64,000 nucleotides of DNA, taken from assembly GCA_964350865.1 (NCBI GenBank), contig CAYGLJ010000002.1, positions 8,685-72,684 of the forward strand, given 5' to 3'. This document shows positions 36,173 to 45,047 of this stretch, piece by piece (position 1 is the first letter of the stretch; each line of letters begins with the position of its first letter). A model generated the notes under the pieces. That model was given only the letters and a program-made list of their open reading frames with translations. It was not told the origin of the DNA and made no database searches. This stretch comes from Pontimonas sp964350865. Its GTDB lineage: Bacteria; Actinomycetota; Actinomycetes; Actinomycetales; Microbacteriaceae. Both the position numbers and the translations under genes were made by a program.

Positions 36173-37120
36173 ATGTCTTCATCTGTGACGTCGGTGCGGA
36201 GTGGTCCTATGAGAACACTCCGCGCCGACAACCCCCGTTACGGGGAAAAGGCAATTTTTGCCTTTCTTTTCTTTACGGCAGCCGTCTCGGTGGCTGTCAC
36301 CACAGCCATCGTTTTGGCGTTATTTCAACCGCTGCCGGGTTTCTTCGCCGAAATCTCGATAGTAGAGTTCTTCACCGCGACAGAGTGGTCCCCTGGTTAT
36401 GCCCGGCCCATCTACGGGGTGTGGCCGATTGTTGTGGGAACCATGATCGTGGTGGTGACGGCCCTCTTAGTGGCCATTCCACTGGGCCTTCTCTCGGCCA
36501 TCTATTTGTCTGAATATGCTCCCAACCCAGTGCGCAAGACCATCAAGCCTGTGCTCGAGATTCTTGAGGGAATCCCCACCGTGGCGACCGGTTTGTTTGC
36601 GTTCTTCTGGCTACGACCTTTTCTGGAATACATGACTCCGTGGTTGCCGTGGGGTGGATTGTTTTCTACCGGCGTTGCGGGAGTTGCGGTGGGACTCATC
36701 ATCGTTCCTTTGATTGCGTCGGTGGCTGATGACGCGATGCGTTCCGTTCCGAGAGCGTTGCGAGAGGGCGCCTACGCTTTGGGAGCGAGTCGGCTCCGCG
36801 TTGCCCTGCAGGTCGTCGTACCGGCGGCTTTCTCCGGGATTATTGCGGCGTTCGTCTTGGGCGCTTCCCGAGCGGTGGGTGAAACCATGATTGTTCTCTT
36901 GGTGGCTGGAGCCGGGTCCCCAACCTTGAACTTCAACCCATTTGAAGGTATCCAAACGATGACTGCCTATATCGCAAGCCGAGCAACCGGTGAGATTGCG
37001 GTGGGTTCACTCGTATATGACACCATCTTCGCGGTGGGAGCCCTTCTGTTCTTGATAACCCTTGCGATGAACATGATCGCTATTCGATTCGTGTCTCGCT
37101 TCCGGGAGGTCTACGAATAA
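36173..37120 (+). CDS. pstC: Phosphate ABC transporter permease PstC
   Basis: Inner membrane permease of the Pst system with six transmembrane segments in 315 aa. The EAA-type loop (LREGAYALGASRLRVALQVVVPAAFSGI) contacts PstB, and the PstC-specific ASRAVGETM follows. ATG at 36173 lies 58 bases after pstS; AGGAG is 9 bases before it. Its stop shares a base with the pstA ATG (TAATG). Confidence 0.95.
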   Translation: MSSSVTSVRSGPMRTLRADNPRYGEKAIFAFLFFTAAVSVAVTTAIVLALFQPLPGFFAEISIVEFFTATEWSPGYARPIYGVWPIVVGTMIVVVTALLVAIPLGLLSAIYLSEYAPNPVRKTIKPVLEILEGIPTVATGLFAFFWLRPFLEYMTPWLPWGGLFSTGVAGVAVGLIIVPLIASVADDAMRSVPRALREGAYALGASRLRVALQVVVPAAFSGIIAAFVLGASRAVGETMIVLLVAGAGSPTLNFNPFEGIQTMTAYIASRATGEIAVGSLVYDTIFAVGALLFLITLAMNMIAIRFVSRFREVYE

Positions 37121-38061
37121 TGGCCAACGCATTCTCAAATCTTCCGGGTCGCGCCCAGTTCGCCGCCGCTGGCGCGGGACTGGCCGTGCAGAACCGATTT
37201 GCCTCGAGTGGGTCGAAGGGAAAAACGGCAAACACTCTGTTCTTAGCCCTCATGCTGTTGGCGTTGACTATCGCGATTACCGCTATCGTCGCGATCCTTG
37301 CGTGGGCTTTCGTGGAGGGTCGGACTCGCCTCGATGGTGACCTAATTTTTAACGGGCCTTCCACCGTCAATCGGGCCACAGCCGGTTACAGCGTGGCCAT
37401 CCTCGGAACGCTGCAGATCATTGGTGGAGTTATTGCTTTGATCATTCCCCTCGGTGCAGGGGCAGCGCTCTACCTCGAGCAATTCGCCGATAAGACCAAG
37501 TGGTGGAACCGCGTGATTGAGCTGAACATCCAGAACCTCGCGGGTGTGCCCTCCATCGTGTTTGGAATTTTGGGCCTGGCATTCTTCGTGAGGGGGCCTT
37601 TCAGCTGGGGTCTCGTGGCCGCGGCTGGATCGGCAACTGTTGCCCTCCTGGTGCTTCCTACCGTGATTCTTGCCTCCCGGGAAGCCATTAAGGCTGTGCC
37701 CCCCTCAATTTTGGAGGGCTCCTTGGCCCTGGGTGCCACTCGCTGGCAGGCGGTGTGGCGTCAGGTCTTGCCCGCCGCAGCGCCGGGAATGTTGACCGGC
37801 GTCATCCTTGCGGTGTCGCGAGCAATTGGTGAGGCAGCACCCCTGTTGCTCGTGGGTGCGCTGACCTTCGTGACCTTCGCCCCGAACTTCTTCGAGGGAG
37901 GCTACTCAGCCCTTCCAGTCCTGATTTACAACTACGCGGGTCGCCCTCAGGAAGAGTTTCAGATCCTCGCCGCAGCTGGTGTTCTCCTGATGCTCGCTGT
38001 GCTCATTGTCATCAACTCGTTCGCCATTTGGCTCCGCGCTCGATACGAAAGAAGCTGGTAG
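37120..38061 (+). CDS. pstA: Phosphate ABC transporter permease PstA
   Basis: Second Pst permease, 313 aa, six membrane segments. The cytoplasmic loop LEGSLALGATRWQAVWRQVLPAAAPG and SRAIGEAAPLLLVGA are the PstA signatures. The N-terminal 35 residues form a cytoplasmic extension. It overlaps pstC by one base and precedes pstB by 12 bases. Confidence 0.95.
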   Translation: MANAFSNLPGRAQFAAAGAGLAVQNRFASSGSKGKTANTLFLALMLLALTIAITAIVAILAWAFVEGRTRLDGDLIFNGPSTVNRATAGYSVAILGTLQIIGGVIALIIPLGAGAALYLEQFADKTKWWNRVIELNIQNLAGVPSIVFGILGLAFFVRGPFSWGLVAAAGSATVALLVLPTVILASREAIKAVPPSILEGSLALGATRWQAVWRQVLPAAAPGMLTGVILAVSRAIGEAAPLLLVGALTFVTFAPNFFEGGYSALPVLIYNYAGRPQEEFQILAAAGVLLMLAVLIVINSFAIWLRARYERSW

Positions 38062-38073
38062 GAGAAGAAATCC

Positions 38074-38883
38074 ATGAACGTTCCCATCGGAGAAGAGTCG
38101 GTGCCCAACGAGGTATTCACCCTCAAAGACGTATCGGTCTACTACGGCGACAACCTCGCCGTCCAGAACGTGAACCTGCCCATTTATGAGAACCAGATCA
38201 CGGCTCTCATTGGACCGTCGGGGTGTGGAAAGTCCACGATTCTCCGAAGCCTCAACCGTATGAACGACCTCATCCCCGGAGCCAAAGTGACGGGTGATGT
38301 TCTCTATCACGGCCAAGACGTCTACGGGTCTGATGTTGACCCTGTCCAGGTACGCAAGGTCATTGGAATGGTCTTCCAGAAGCCCAACCCCTTTCCTAAG
38401 TCCATCTACGAAAACATTGCGTTTGGTCCCAAGACCCTCGGGATGAAGGGCAACATGGACGACATTGTGGAAGAGGCCCTTGTCGGCGCAGCACTGTGGG
38501 ACGAGGTCAAGGACCGTCTCAAGGACAACGCCTTTGGAATGTCTGGTGGTCAGCAACAGCGTCTATGTATTGCCCGCGCGATTGCGGTGAAGCCCGATGT
38601 CATTCTGATGGACGAGCCCTGCTCCGCTTTGGACCCGGTCTCGACCTTCAAGATTGAGGACCTCATGAACGAACTGAAGTCCGACTACACGATCGTTATC
38701 GTGACGCACAATATGCAGCAGGCCGCTCGTGTGGCAGATCGCACCGCGTTCTTCACGGTTGCCTCCGATGATGAGGCGGGTAGCCGAGTTGGTGTCCTGG
38801 TTGAGCACGACAAGACCGACAAGATCTTCTCGAGTCCTGCCAACCAAAAGACGCTCGACTACGTCACCGGTCGCTTCGGATAA
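38074..38883 (+). CDS. pstB: Phosphate ABC transporter ATP-binding protein
   Basis: ATPase of the Pst system. Walker A GPSGCGKST starts at about residue 47, the ABC signature is MSGGQQQRL, Walker B is ILMDEPCSALDP and the switch histidine lies in IVTHNMQQ. Length is 269 aa. A GGAG lies 8 bases before the ATG. No phoU follows; the next gene has its own leaderless promoter. Confidence 0.97.
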   Translation: MNVPIGEESVPNEVFTLKDVSVYYGDNLAVQNVNLPIYENQITALIGPSGCGKSTILRSLNRMNDLIPGAKVTGDVLYHGQDVYGSDVDPVQVRKVIGMVFQKPNPFPKSIYENIAFGPKTLGMKGNMDDIVEEALVGAALWDEVKDRLKDNAFGMSGGQQQRLCIARAIAVKPDVILMDEPCSALDPVSTFKIEDLMNELKSDYTIVIVTHNMQQAARVADRTAFFTVASDDEAGSRVGVLVEHDKTDKIFSSPANQKTLDYVTGRFG

Positions 38884-38915
38884 CCCACTGGCTGGCTAAA
38901 GCCTAAGCTGGGGGC

Positions 38916-40229
38916 ATGACGGTAGAACTACCGGGTGCGGCAACGGAGCGCGCCACGGCCGAGCTCCTCGATAGCCGCGACCCCCTCGCCCCGTTCCGGT
39001 CCGAGTTCTTCCACGCTGATCCCGACCAGTGTTATTTGGATGGCAACTCCCTCGGGAAGCTTCCTCTCGCAACGAAGGACTCTGTCGCTTCTTTTGTGAC
39101 CAATGAGTGGGGGACCGAGCTCGTCGAGGGCTGGGGGCACTGGATTGATGAAGCTCAGGTAGCAGGAGACCTTCTGGCGTCAGCAACCCTTCGGACGGGA
39201 CCCGGTCAGACCCTCGTGTGTGACACGACGTCGATGAACTTCTACCAGCTCGCTATCGCTGCGATTCGATCCCGACCCGGTCGACAGACCGTGATCATTG
39301 ATTCGGCAAACTTTCCGACAGACCGCTACATCCTCGAGGGGATTGCCACCGATCTGGGGTTGACCCTCATCACTCTGGACACTGACGGTCAGGGTGGGCC
39401 AGGAGCCGTGTCGGTGTCAGTCGAACACGAGCGTGTCACAGCAGAGGCTCTCGCTCCGTATCTGAGTGACGATGTTGCTCTCGTGACCTTGCAGGCCATC
39501 AACTACCGCTCTGGTGCACGCTCGGAACTCGCCGAGATTCAAGCTGCGGTGACCGCGGTCGGTGCCCACATGCTCTGGGATTGCTCTCATGCTGGTGGTG
39601 CCATCGATCTTGATTTTGATGGCAACAAGATTAATCTCGCGGTGGGGTGCACCTATAAGTATGGAAACTCGGGCCCCGGCTCTCCCGCCTGGTTGTTTGT
39701 CCGTTCTGAGCTGCAGCAGGAGCTCGAGGTGCCCATCAAAGGGTGGTTTGCGCAAGAAGACCAGTTCCTGATGGGTCCATGGTTCGAGAAAGCGCACGGA
39801 ATTCGTGGGTTCCAGGTGGCAAGCCCCTCGATTGTGGGTATTCGGGGTGTCCAGGCGAGCTACGAGATGATCCAGCGCGCGGGAATTGCGGAAATCGAGA
39901 AGAAAGCGGGACTGGGCACTGAACTGATGATTCAGTTGGTGGACGCGTGGCTGGTTCCTCACGGTTTCAGCCTGGGAACACCGAGGGAAGCCTCCCATAG
40001 GGGTGGACACATCATTATTCGCCACCCGGAGGCCGCCACCATCGCACTGGCTCTGCGGCAGCTGGCTAATGTGGTGCCCGACTACCGGGCGCCTGACGCC
40101 ATTCGGCTCGCGATATCTCCCCTGCCCACCTCGTACGTGGAGGTGTGGGATGGGTTCGACCGACTGCGAAGTTTGATGGAGTCTGGCGCCTATCGAGAGG
40201 TGGCTCCGCAGGAGACTAGGGTTACCTAA
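38916..40229 (+). CDS. kynU: Kynureninase
   Basis: PLP enzyme cleaving kynurenine to anthranilate and alanine. The N-terminal YLDGNSLGKLP and the PLP lysine (about K248) in CTYKYGNSGPG are diagnostic, with DCSHAGGAIDLD binding the cofactor and HRGGHIIIRH near the C-terminus. Length is 437 aa. TAAGCT (38904-38909) lies 6 bases before the ATG, so it is probably leaderless. The stop shares a base with the next ATG. Confidence 0.95.
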   Translation: MTVELPGAATERATAELLDSRDPLAPFRSEFFHADPDQCYLDGNSLGKLPLATKDSVASFVTNEWGTELVEGWGHWIDEAQVAGDLLASATLRTGPGQTLVCDTTSMNFYQLAIAAIRSRPGRQTVIIDSANFPTDRYILEGIATDLGLTLITLDTDGQGGPGAVSVSVEHERVTAEALAPYLSDDVALVTLQAINYRSGARSELAEIQAAVTAVGAHMLWDCSHAGGAIDLDFDGNKINLAVGCTYKYGNSGPGSPAWLFVRSELQQELEVPIKGWFAQEDQFLMGPWFEKAHGIRGFQVASPSIVGIRGVQASYEMIQRAGIAEIEKKAGLGTELMIQLVDAWLVPHGFSLGTPREASHRGGHIIIRHPEAATIALALRQLANVVPDYRAPDAIRLAISPLPTSYVEVWDGFDRLRSLMESGAYREVAPQETRVT

Positions 40230-41065
40230 TGCCTCCTGCCGATCATCAGAAAGCCGTCACCTACACGACCTATCTCAAAGTAGAGGAGCTGCTCTCGCTG
40301 CAGGAGCCTCTCTCGGATGGCCCTGAGCACGATGAGTTGTTGTTCATTACTATTCACCAGGTTTATGAGCTCTGGTTCCAACAAATCCTCCACGAGCTAG
40401 CAGCTCTTCAACCAGCCCTTGAGAAGGGCGACACCCACCGGTCTCTGGCCCTTCTCGGTCGAGTTCGCTCGATCATGAAAACCTGTGTTCAACAGATCGA
40501 TGTCCTCGAAACCATGACGCCGCTGCAGTTCCAGTCGTTTCGTTCTCGTTTGTCCTCGGCCAGTGGCTTCCAGTCCGCGCAGTTCCGAGAGGTAGAAGCG
40601 GTCCTGGGGCGCAGAGATCACGCCGGCGAAAAAGCGCAAGAGGGGACCGGCATGAAAATGGCGGAACACTTAGTGCCGGGGTCCCCTGCCAGAGGGCGGG
40701 TAGAGGCGGCCATGGCGAGGCCCAGTGTTTGGGACTCTGCATTGCGCTACTGCCATGTTCGTGGCCATGAGATGCCCAGGGAGGTCCTCGAACGTGATGT
40801 CGCTACACCCTGGGAGCCCAGGGAGGATGTCCAGGCGGCCCTCGTGTCTCTTCATCACACGGATCCCGAGTCGGCGATGGTGTGTGAAGCGCTAGTGGAT
40901 CTTGATGAGGGATTGGGTGAATGGCGCTACCGTCACGTGAAGATGGTCGAGCGCACCATTGGGCGAAAGCCTGGCACGGGAGGATCCTCGGGCGTGGGCT
41001 ATTTAGCCTCGACTCTTTTCAACCCGGTGTTCCCTGACTTATGGGCGATTCGAAGCCAGCTCTAA
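40229..41065 (+). CDS. kynA: Tryptophan 2,3-dioxygenase
   Basis: Haem enzyme that opens tryptophan to N-formylkynurenine. The N-terminal YLKVEELLSLQ, HDELLFITIHQVYELWFQQILHE and later FRSRLSSASGFQSAQFREVE segments, and the C-terminal RHVKMVERTIGRKPGTGGSSG, identify it. Length is 278 aa. It is translated after kynU with a 1-base overlap. The formamidase (KynB) that links the two steps is not adjacent. Confidence 0.95.
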   Translation: MPPADHQKAVTYTTYLKVEELLSLQEPLSDGPEHDELLFITIHQVYELWFQQILHELAALQPALEKGDTHRSLALLGRVRSIMKTCVQQIDVLETMTPLQFQSFRSRLSSASGFQSAQFREVEAVLGRRDHAGEKAQEGTGMKMAEHLVPGSPARGRVEAAMARPSVWDSALRYCHVRGHEMPREVLERDVATPWEPREDVQAALVSLHHTDPESAMVCEALVDLDEGLGEWRYRHVKMVERTIGRKPGTGGSSGVGYLASTLFNPVFPDLWAIRSQL

Positions 41066-41634
41066 TGGCTATGCGGGTGGGCGCCTGAGCTGAACAGCGT
41101 TCGACGCTGTGGTGGGGTGTAGTCACACACGTCTCCCGGGCAGAGCTGGGGCTTCTCTTTCGAAAACACCCGATAGAGCTCACACCCCACACAGATACCA
41201 AACGCGGTTTCGAGAAACATCAGGCTTAGACAGAACCCGCAAAACAGCAACATGTAGTCGTTCTGGAGTCCCAGGAACCCCATGCCCATGCACGCGATGA
41301 AGGCCATTCCAAACCCGAGAGACCAGGCGAGTCTTTTCTGAGCGGCGCCCACCCATTCGGGACGTTGCCGTCTCACCATCAACGCTCCTAGTGCCATGGA
41401 GGGGGCAAAGCGGTGGTTGAGGCCGATGCGAATTCCCATGTCAATCAGGAACAGAATTGCGAATCCTCGGACGGGCTGGAAGTCGCCGGTGAAGAAGGCA
41501 TAGGAGACAGCGCTGAAACCCAGCAGGAACAGAATCCCGGCAGAAGCTCTCACCGCACGTTCGTTAAAGACAGGAATGTCGATGCCCTCGACTTTCTCGC
41601 CAAAGTCGTAGGTTTCCTCACGGGTTGCCGCCAT
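41062..41634 (-). CDS. DUF4395 membrane protein
   Basis: A 190-residue membrane protein with four hydrophobic segments and conserved cysteines in FGICVGCELY and CPGDVC near the C-terminus, matching DUF4395. Relatives often accompany sulfur-transfer or thioredoxin genes, and a thiol-related role is inferred. The promoter carries a CsoR/CstR-type operator. The predicted transcript begins at or next to the ATG. The stop overlaps kynA by 4 bases (CTAA). Confidence 0.85.
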   Translation of the reverse strand: MAATREETYDFGEKVEGIDIPVFNERAVRASAGILFLLGFSAVSYAFFTGDFQPVRGFAILFLIDMGIRIGLNHRFAPSMALGALMVRRQRPEWVGAAQKRLAWSLGFGMAFIACMGMGFLGLQNDYMLLFCGFCLSLMFLETAFGICVGCELYRVFSKEKPQLCPGDVCDYTPPQRRTLFSSGAHPHSH

Positions 41635-41640
41635 AGAGAC

Positions 41641-41670
41641 AGTATACCCTGGGGGGTATTAGGACGGCAA
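41641..41670 (-). promoter_or_regulatory. DUF4395 promoter with CsoR/CstR-like operator
   Basis: Reverse strand: -35 TTGCCG (41665-41670), an 18-base spacer, and -10 TATACT (41641-41646), which lies 6 bases before the ATG. Inside the spacer is ATACCC-TGGG-GGGTAT (41644-41659), a palindrome of the form bound by CsoR-family copper or persulfide sensors. A bound repressor would cover the promoter. No CsoR gene lies in the window. Confidence 0.65.
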
Positions 41671-41701
41671 CGAGGATTCACTGGCGGAATACGCTAGGGG
41701 C

Positions 41702-42610
41702 ATGACTATGGTGCGAATGTCCGAGGAAGTTCAGGATGCTCTCTCGCAGGGTGGGCCGGTAGTTGCCCTCGAATCAACCATCATTGCTCACGGGCTCCCG
41801 AGGCCTGACAACCTCGCGGCGGCGAGGCGCTGTGAAGACCAGATTCGTGCCGCCGGAGTAACGCCTGCCACCGTGGCTGTCCTCGACGGTGTCCCGACTG
41901 TGGGGCTGAGCGACTCCCAGGTCGAGCGAATTGCAACCGAAGACATTGCAAAAGCGAGCGTTCGAGACCTTCCGATTGTCATCGGGAAGGGACTTTCAGG
42001 AGCAACCACGGTGGCGTCCACCGCATCCCTGGCCTCTCTTGCGGGCGTGAAGGTCTTCGCTACCGGAGGCCTTGGTGGTGTGCACCGAGGAGCTGCCGAA
42101 ACCTTTGACGAGTCTGCTGACCTCTCGGTCCTCGCGTCCACCCCGATCACTGTGGTCTCAGCGGGAGTGAAGTCGATTCTCGATATCTCTGCGACTCTTG
42201 AGCGCCTCGAGACCCTCAGCATTCCGGTCCTGGGCTATCGAACAGATATTTTCCCGGCCTTTTGGCTGAGTGAAAGTGACTATGCCCTGGACTGGAGAGT
42301 CGACGACGCCACCGAGGTCGCTGCCATCATGCAGGCGCGTGATGGTTTGGGATACACACACGGCATCGTCGTTGCGAATCCGGTACCCCACGAGCAGCAG
42401 TGGGACCCCACCACCCACGATCGGATGCTGGAGGAAGCTCTCCAGAGCGCGAATAATGCGGGCATCCGGGGTAAAGAGGTGACGCCCTATGTCCTCTCCT
42501 ACATCGTTGAGCACTCTCAGGGCGCGAGCCTGGGGGTAAATCTCGATCTCGTGTCTCACAACATTGCCGTCGCCACCGATATCGCCAAGGCTTGGGCTGC
42601 GCTGTCGTGA
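41702..42610 (+). CDS. psuG: Pseudouridine-5'-phosphate glycosidase
   Basis: Splits pseudouridine 5'-phosphate into uracil and ribose 5-phosphate, breaking the C-C glycosidic bond. Family signatures ALESTIIAHGLPRPDN, the manganese/substrate loop TGGLGGVHRGAAETFD, and SAGVKSILDI (catalytic Lys) are present. Length is 302 aa. TACGCT (41690-41695) is 6 bases before the ATG. It overlaps the kinase start by 4 bases (GTGA), and uracil phosphoribosyltransferase is encoded a few kilobases away. Confidence 0.94.
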   Translation: MTMVRMSEEVQDALSQGGPVVALESTIIAHGLPRPDNLAAARRCEDQIRAAGVTPATVAVLDGVPTVGLSDSQVERIATEDIAKASVRDLPIVIGKGLSGATTVASTASLASLAGVKVFATGGLGGVHRGAAETFDESADLSVLASTPITVVSAGVKSILDISATLERLETLSIPVLGYRTDIFPAFWLSESDYALDWRVDDATEVAAIMQARDGLGYTHGIVVANPVPHEQQWDPTTHDRMLEEALQSANNAGIRGKEVTPYVLSYIVEHSQGASLGVNLDLVSHNIAVATDIAKAWAALS

Positions 42611-43488
42611 CAGCAGGTCGTGTGCTGGCCGTAGGGGATGTTATCGATGACATCCTCGCGACGATCTCCATTCCTCTTCGACACAACACCGACACTCCTG
42701 CTCGGATCGCAAAGAGCTCTGGCGGGTCGGCCGCAAACACTGCTGTGTGGCTTGCCCATCAGGGCGTCGAGGTTGATTTTGTGGGTCGTGTAGGGGAGGC
42801 AGACCTCCACCGATTTCGAGAAGAGTTTGAGGATGCTGGGGTGAGGGCTCACCTCAGCGCCGATAGCGACAACCCCACCGGAACCATCGTGGTGGTCGTG
42901 GAGGGGGAATCTCGCACGATGCTCACGGACCGTGGCGCCAATACCGAACTCGATTTCTCTGCGATTGACCAGAACGTGATCGACTCTTCGGCCTGGGTTC
43001 ATCTCACGGGCTACAGCATGTTCCACCACTCACGGCCGGAGGTTGTTCCAGAGTTCATTTCTCGAGCTCGCGCCAGTGGTGCCGAGGTTCTCATCGATGC
43101 TTCGTCCAGCGGTTTTCTCAGTGACTTCGGTGTCACCCGTTTCCTTGAGGCCACCAAGGAAGTATCGCTCCTGCGGTGTAATGAGGACGAGGCTCTCATC
43201 CTCTCGGGACTGGAATCCCTCGCTGAGTCGGTGGAGTTCTTGGGCCAACACTTTCCGACCGCGGTCGTGACACAGGGGGCAGAGGGTGTCTGGCGTGCCG
43301 ACGGGGGTTCAGTGGCACATATCCCCCTCTCGGATCCGGTGAGGAGCGTGGACCCAACAGGCGCTGGTGACTCCTTCAACGCGGGCCTATTGGTGGGCTT
43401 GGTTCAGGGAGATTCTCTCGAAGACGCCATTCACAGAGGGAGCGCGGTGGCCGCTCTCTGCATTACGAAGGCTGGCGCAAGGCCTTGA
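42607..43488 (+). CDS. psuK: PfkB-family kinase, probable pseudouridine kinase
   Basis: Ribokinase-fold kinase, 293 aa, with the N-terminal GDVIDDILA, the SGGSAANTAVWLA substrate loop and DPTGAGDSFNAGLLVG (catalytic Asp, about residue 256). Direct coupling to psuG (GTGA overlap) makes phosphorylation of pseudouridine the most likely role. The stop region overlaps the convergent photolyase by 26 bases, the longest convergent overlap here. Confidence 0.85.
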   Translation: MTAGRVLAVGDVIDDILATISIPLRHNTDTPARIAKSSGGSAANTAVWLAHQGVEVDFVGRVGEADLHRFREEFEDAGVRAHLSADSDNPTGTIVVVVEGESRTMLTDRGANTELDFSAIDQNVIDSSAWVHLTGYSMFHHSRPEVVPEFISRARASGAEVLIDASSSGFLSDFGVTRFLEATKEVSLLRCNEDEALILSGLESLAESVEFLGQHFPTAVVTQGAEGVWRADGGSVAHIPLSDPVRSVDPTGAGDSFNAGLLVGLVQGDSLEDAIHRGSAVAALCITKAGARP

Positions 43489-44836
43489 GCTCGTCAAAAG
43501 CCTGGAGCGCACGATCCCGACTCGCTTTGAGGTCGATGATGGGCTCGCTCGGGTAGTCAGGGGTTCCATACTCGGGAATCCACCGTCGGATGTACTCCTC
43601 CTGGGGGTCAAATTTTTCGGCCTGCAACATCGGGTTGAACACACGGAAGTAGGGGGCGGCGTCCGCACCACTACCCGCTACCCACTGCCAGCTGGCGGGA
43701 TTATTCGCCTCATCGGCGTCGACGAGGGTGTCCCAGAACCAGGCTTCGCCCACTCGCCAATCGACCAGCATGTTCTTGATCAGGAAAGAAGCAACGACCA
43801 TGCGCACCCGGTTGTGCATATACCCGGTGTGCCATAGCTCACGCATTCCGGCATCGACGAGCGGAACCCCTGTTCTGCCTTTGTGCCACGCCTTCAGCAG
43901 CGCTGGGTCAGTATCGCCCCAGGGGAAGTGATCAAACTCGGCTCGAAAGTTCTTGGTATCCAGTTCGGGGAAGTGAAACAGGATGTTGTAGGAGAACTCT
44001 CGCCACCCCACCTCTGAGAGGAACTTCGCCTTGTTCTTCTCTGCCTCAGCGGGAAGCGAGCGATCAAGTTCCGCCCAAATCTGATGTGGGCTGATCTCCC
44101 CGAAACTCAGGTGCGGGCTGAGACGCGATGTCGTGACGGGGCCCGGCTCATCCCGTCGGTGGTAAAGCTTCAGTGTGTTCTCGACGAAGCCCTCAAGTCG
44201 ACGGTGGGCTCCCGCTTCACCGGGGGTCCACATGTCCTGAAGGCCATTCGACCAATCCGGGGTGGTGGGGAGTAGATCCCAGTCCTCGAGGTTCTCGCTC
44301 GGGACGCCATCGGGGGAGCGTAGCGTCGCAGGGGCGGCGAGCGGAGCTCGTGGTGGTTCGCCAGCCAAGGCCGCTCGCCAGAAGGGCGTAAAGACTTTGA
44401 AGGGGTTACCCTCCCCGGTGCGGACCGTCCAGGGTTCAAAGAGTAGGTTGCCTGCAAAACTCTCACAGGTGAGGCCCGCCCCTCGGAGGGTCTCCTTCAG
44501 GACTGCGTCGGCTTCTCGTGCGAGGCCATATCGGCGGTTCCAGAACACTGCAGACGCACCGGTCTCTGCGACCAGGTCTTGAATGACAACGGGCCCTGAT
44601 CCTGTGCGGAGGACCAGTGAACCGCCTAAGGCCTCGATCGAGGACCGCAGTGCGGTGAGCGAATGGTGGAGCCACCACTGTGACGCCCGCCCCAGCGGGC
44701 GTGAACCTGGGGTCAGTTCATCGCGGACATACACCACGAGCACTGTCCCACCCGTGGCAACAGCGGCATCAAGAGCGGGGTTGTCCTGGAGTCGTAAATC
44801 GTTGCGCAACCAAACGATAGCGGGGCCAGATGTCAT
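43463..44836 (-). CDS. phr: Deoxyribodipyrimidine photolyase
   Basis: Light-driven repair of cyclobutane pyrimidine dimers. N-terminal antenna-binding domain (IVWLRNDLRLQDNPAL) and C-terminal FAD-binding domain with SEVGWREFSYN, MRELWHTGYMHNRVRMVVASFL and DEANNPASWQWVAGSG. Length is 457 aa with the ATG at 44836, chosen because reverse-strand TACGCT (44844-44849) is 7 bases upstream; the longer frame adds 32 non-conserved residues. Expected in a sunlit-water organism. Confidence 0.94.
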   Translation of the reverse strand: MTSGPAIVWLRNDLRLQDNPALDAAVATGGTVLVVYVRDELTPGSRPLGRASQWWLHHSLTALRSSIEALGGSLVLRTGSGPVVIQDLVAETGASAVFWNRRYGLAREADAVLKETLRGAGLTCESFAGNLLFEPWTVRTGEGNPFKVFTPFWRAALAGEPPRAPLAAPATLRSPDGVPSENLEDWDLLPTTPDWSNGLQDMWTPGEAGAHRRLEGFVENTLKLYHRRDEPGPVTTSRLSPHLSFGEISPHQIWAELDRSLPAEAEKNKAKFLSEVGWREFSYNILFHFPELDTKNFRAEFDHFPWGDTDPALLKAWHKGRTGVPLVDAGMRELWHTGYMHNRVRMVVASFLIKNMLVDWRVGEAWFWDTLVDADEANNPASWQWVAGSGADAAPYFRVFNPMLQAEKFDPQEEYIRRWIPEYGTPDYPSEPIIDLKASRDRALQAFDELKALRQPS

Positions 44837-44885
44837 ACCAGAGAGCGTAGAGCCCCGTCCTGGGAGAGGGGTTCGGGACGTGATG

Positions 44886-44917
44886 AGGGCCGGCCGCTGA
44901 GGCGAGCGACCGGCCCT
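44886..44917. terminator. Strong intergenic hairpin between the winged-helix gene and phr
   Basis: AGGGCCGGCCGCT (44886-44898) and AGCGACCGGCCCT (44905-44917) form a 13-bp stem with one G-T pair and a 6-base loop. There is no T-run on either side. It lies about 130 bases past the stop of the winged-helix gene and 50 bases before phr, so it may end the former transcript. Its design resembles the hairpin after rpoC, which also lacks a T-run. Confidence 0.5.
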
Positions 44918-45047
44918 ATTCCCTTGCACCAAGAGTGTCTTGCAATCACATTCACGAGAGCTGTCACAGCAAACAACTGACGATGTGATGAATATATAAC
45001 AGAATGGTAACGGTGTCTAGTGATCGGTTGTCCGGCGGAAAAACGAG

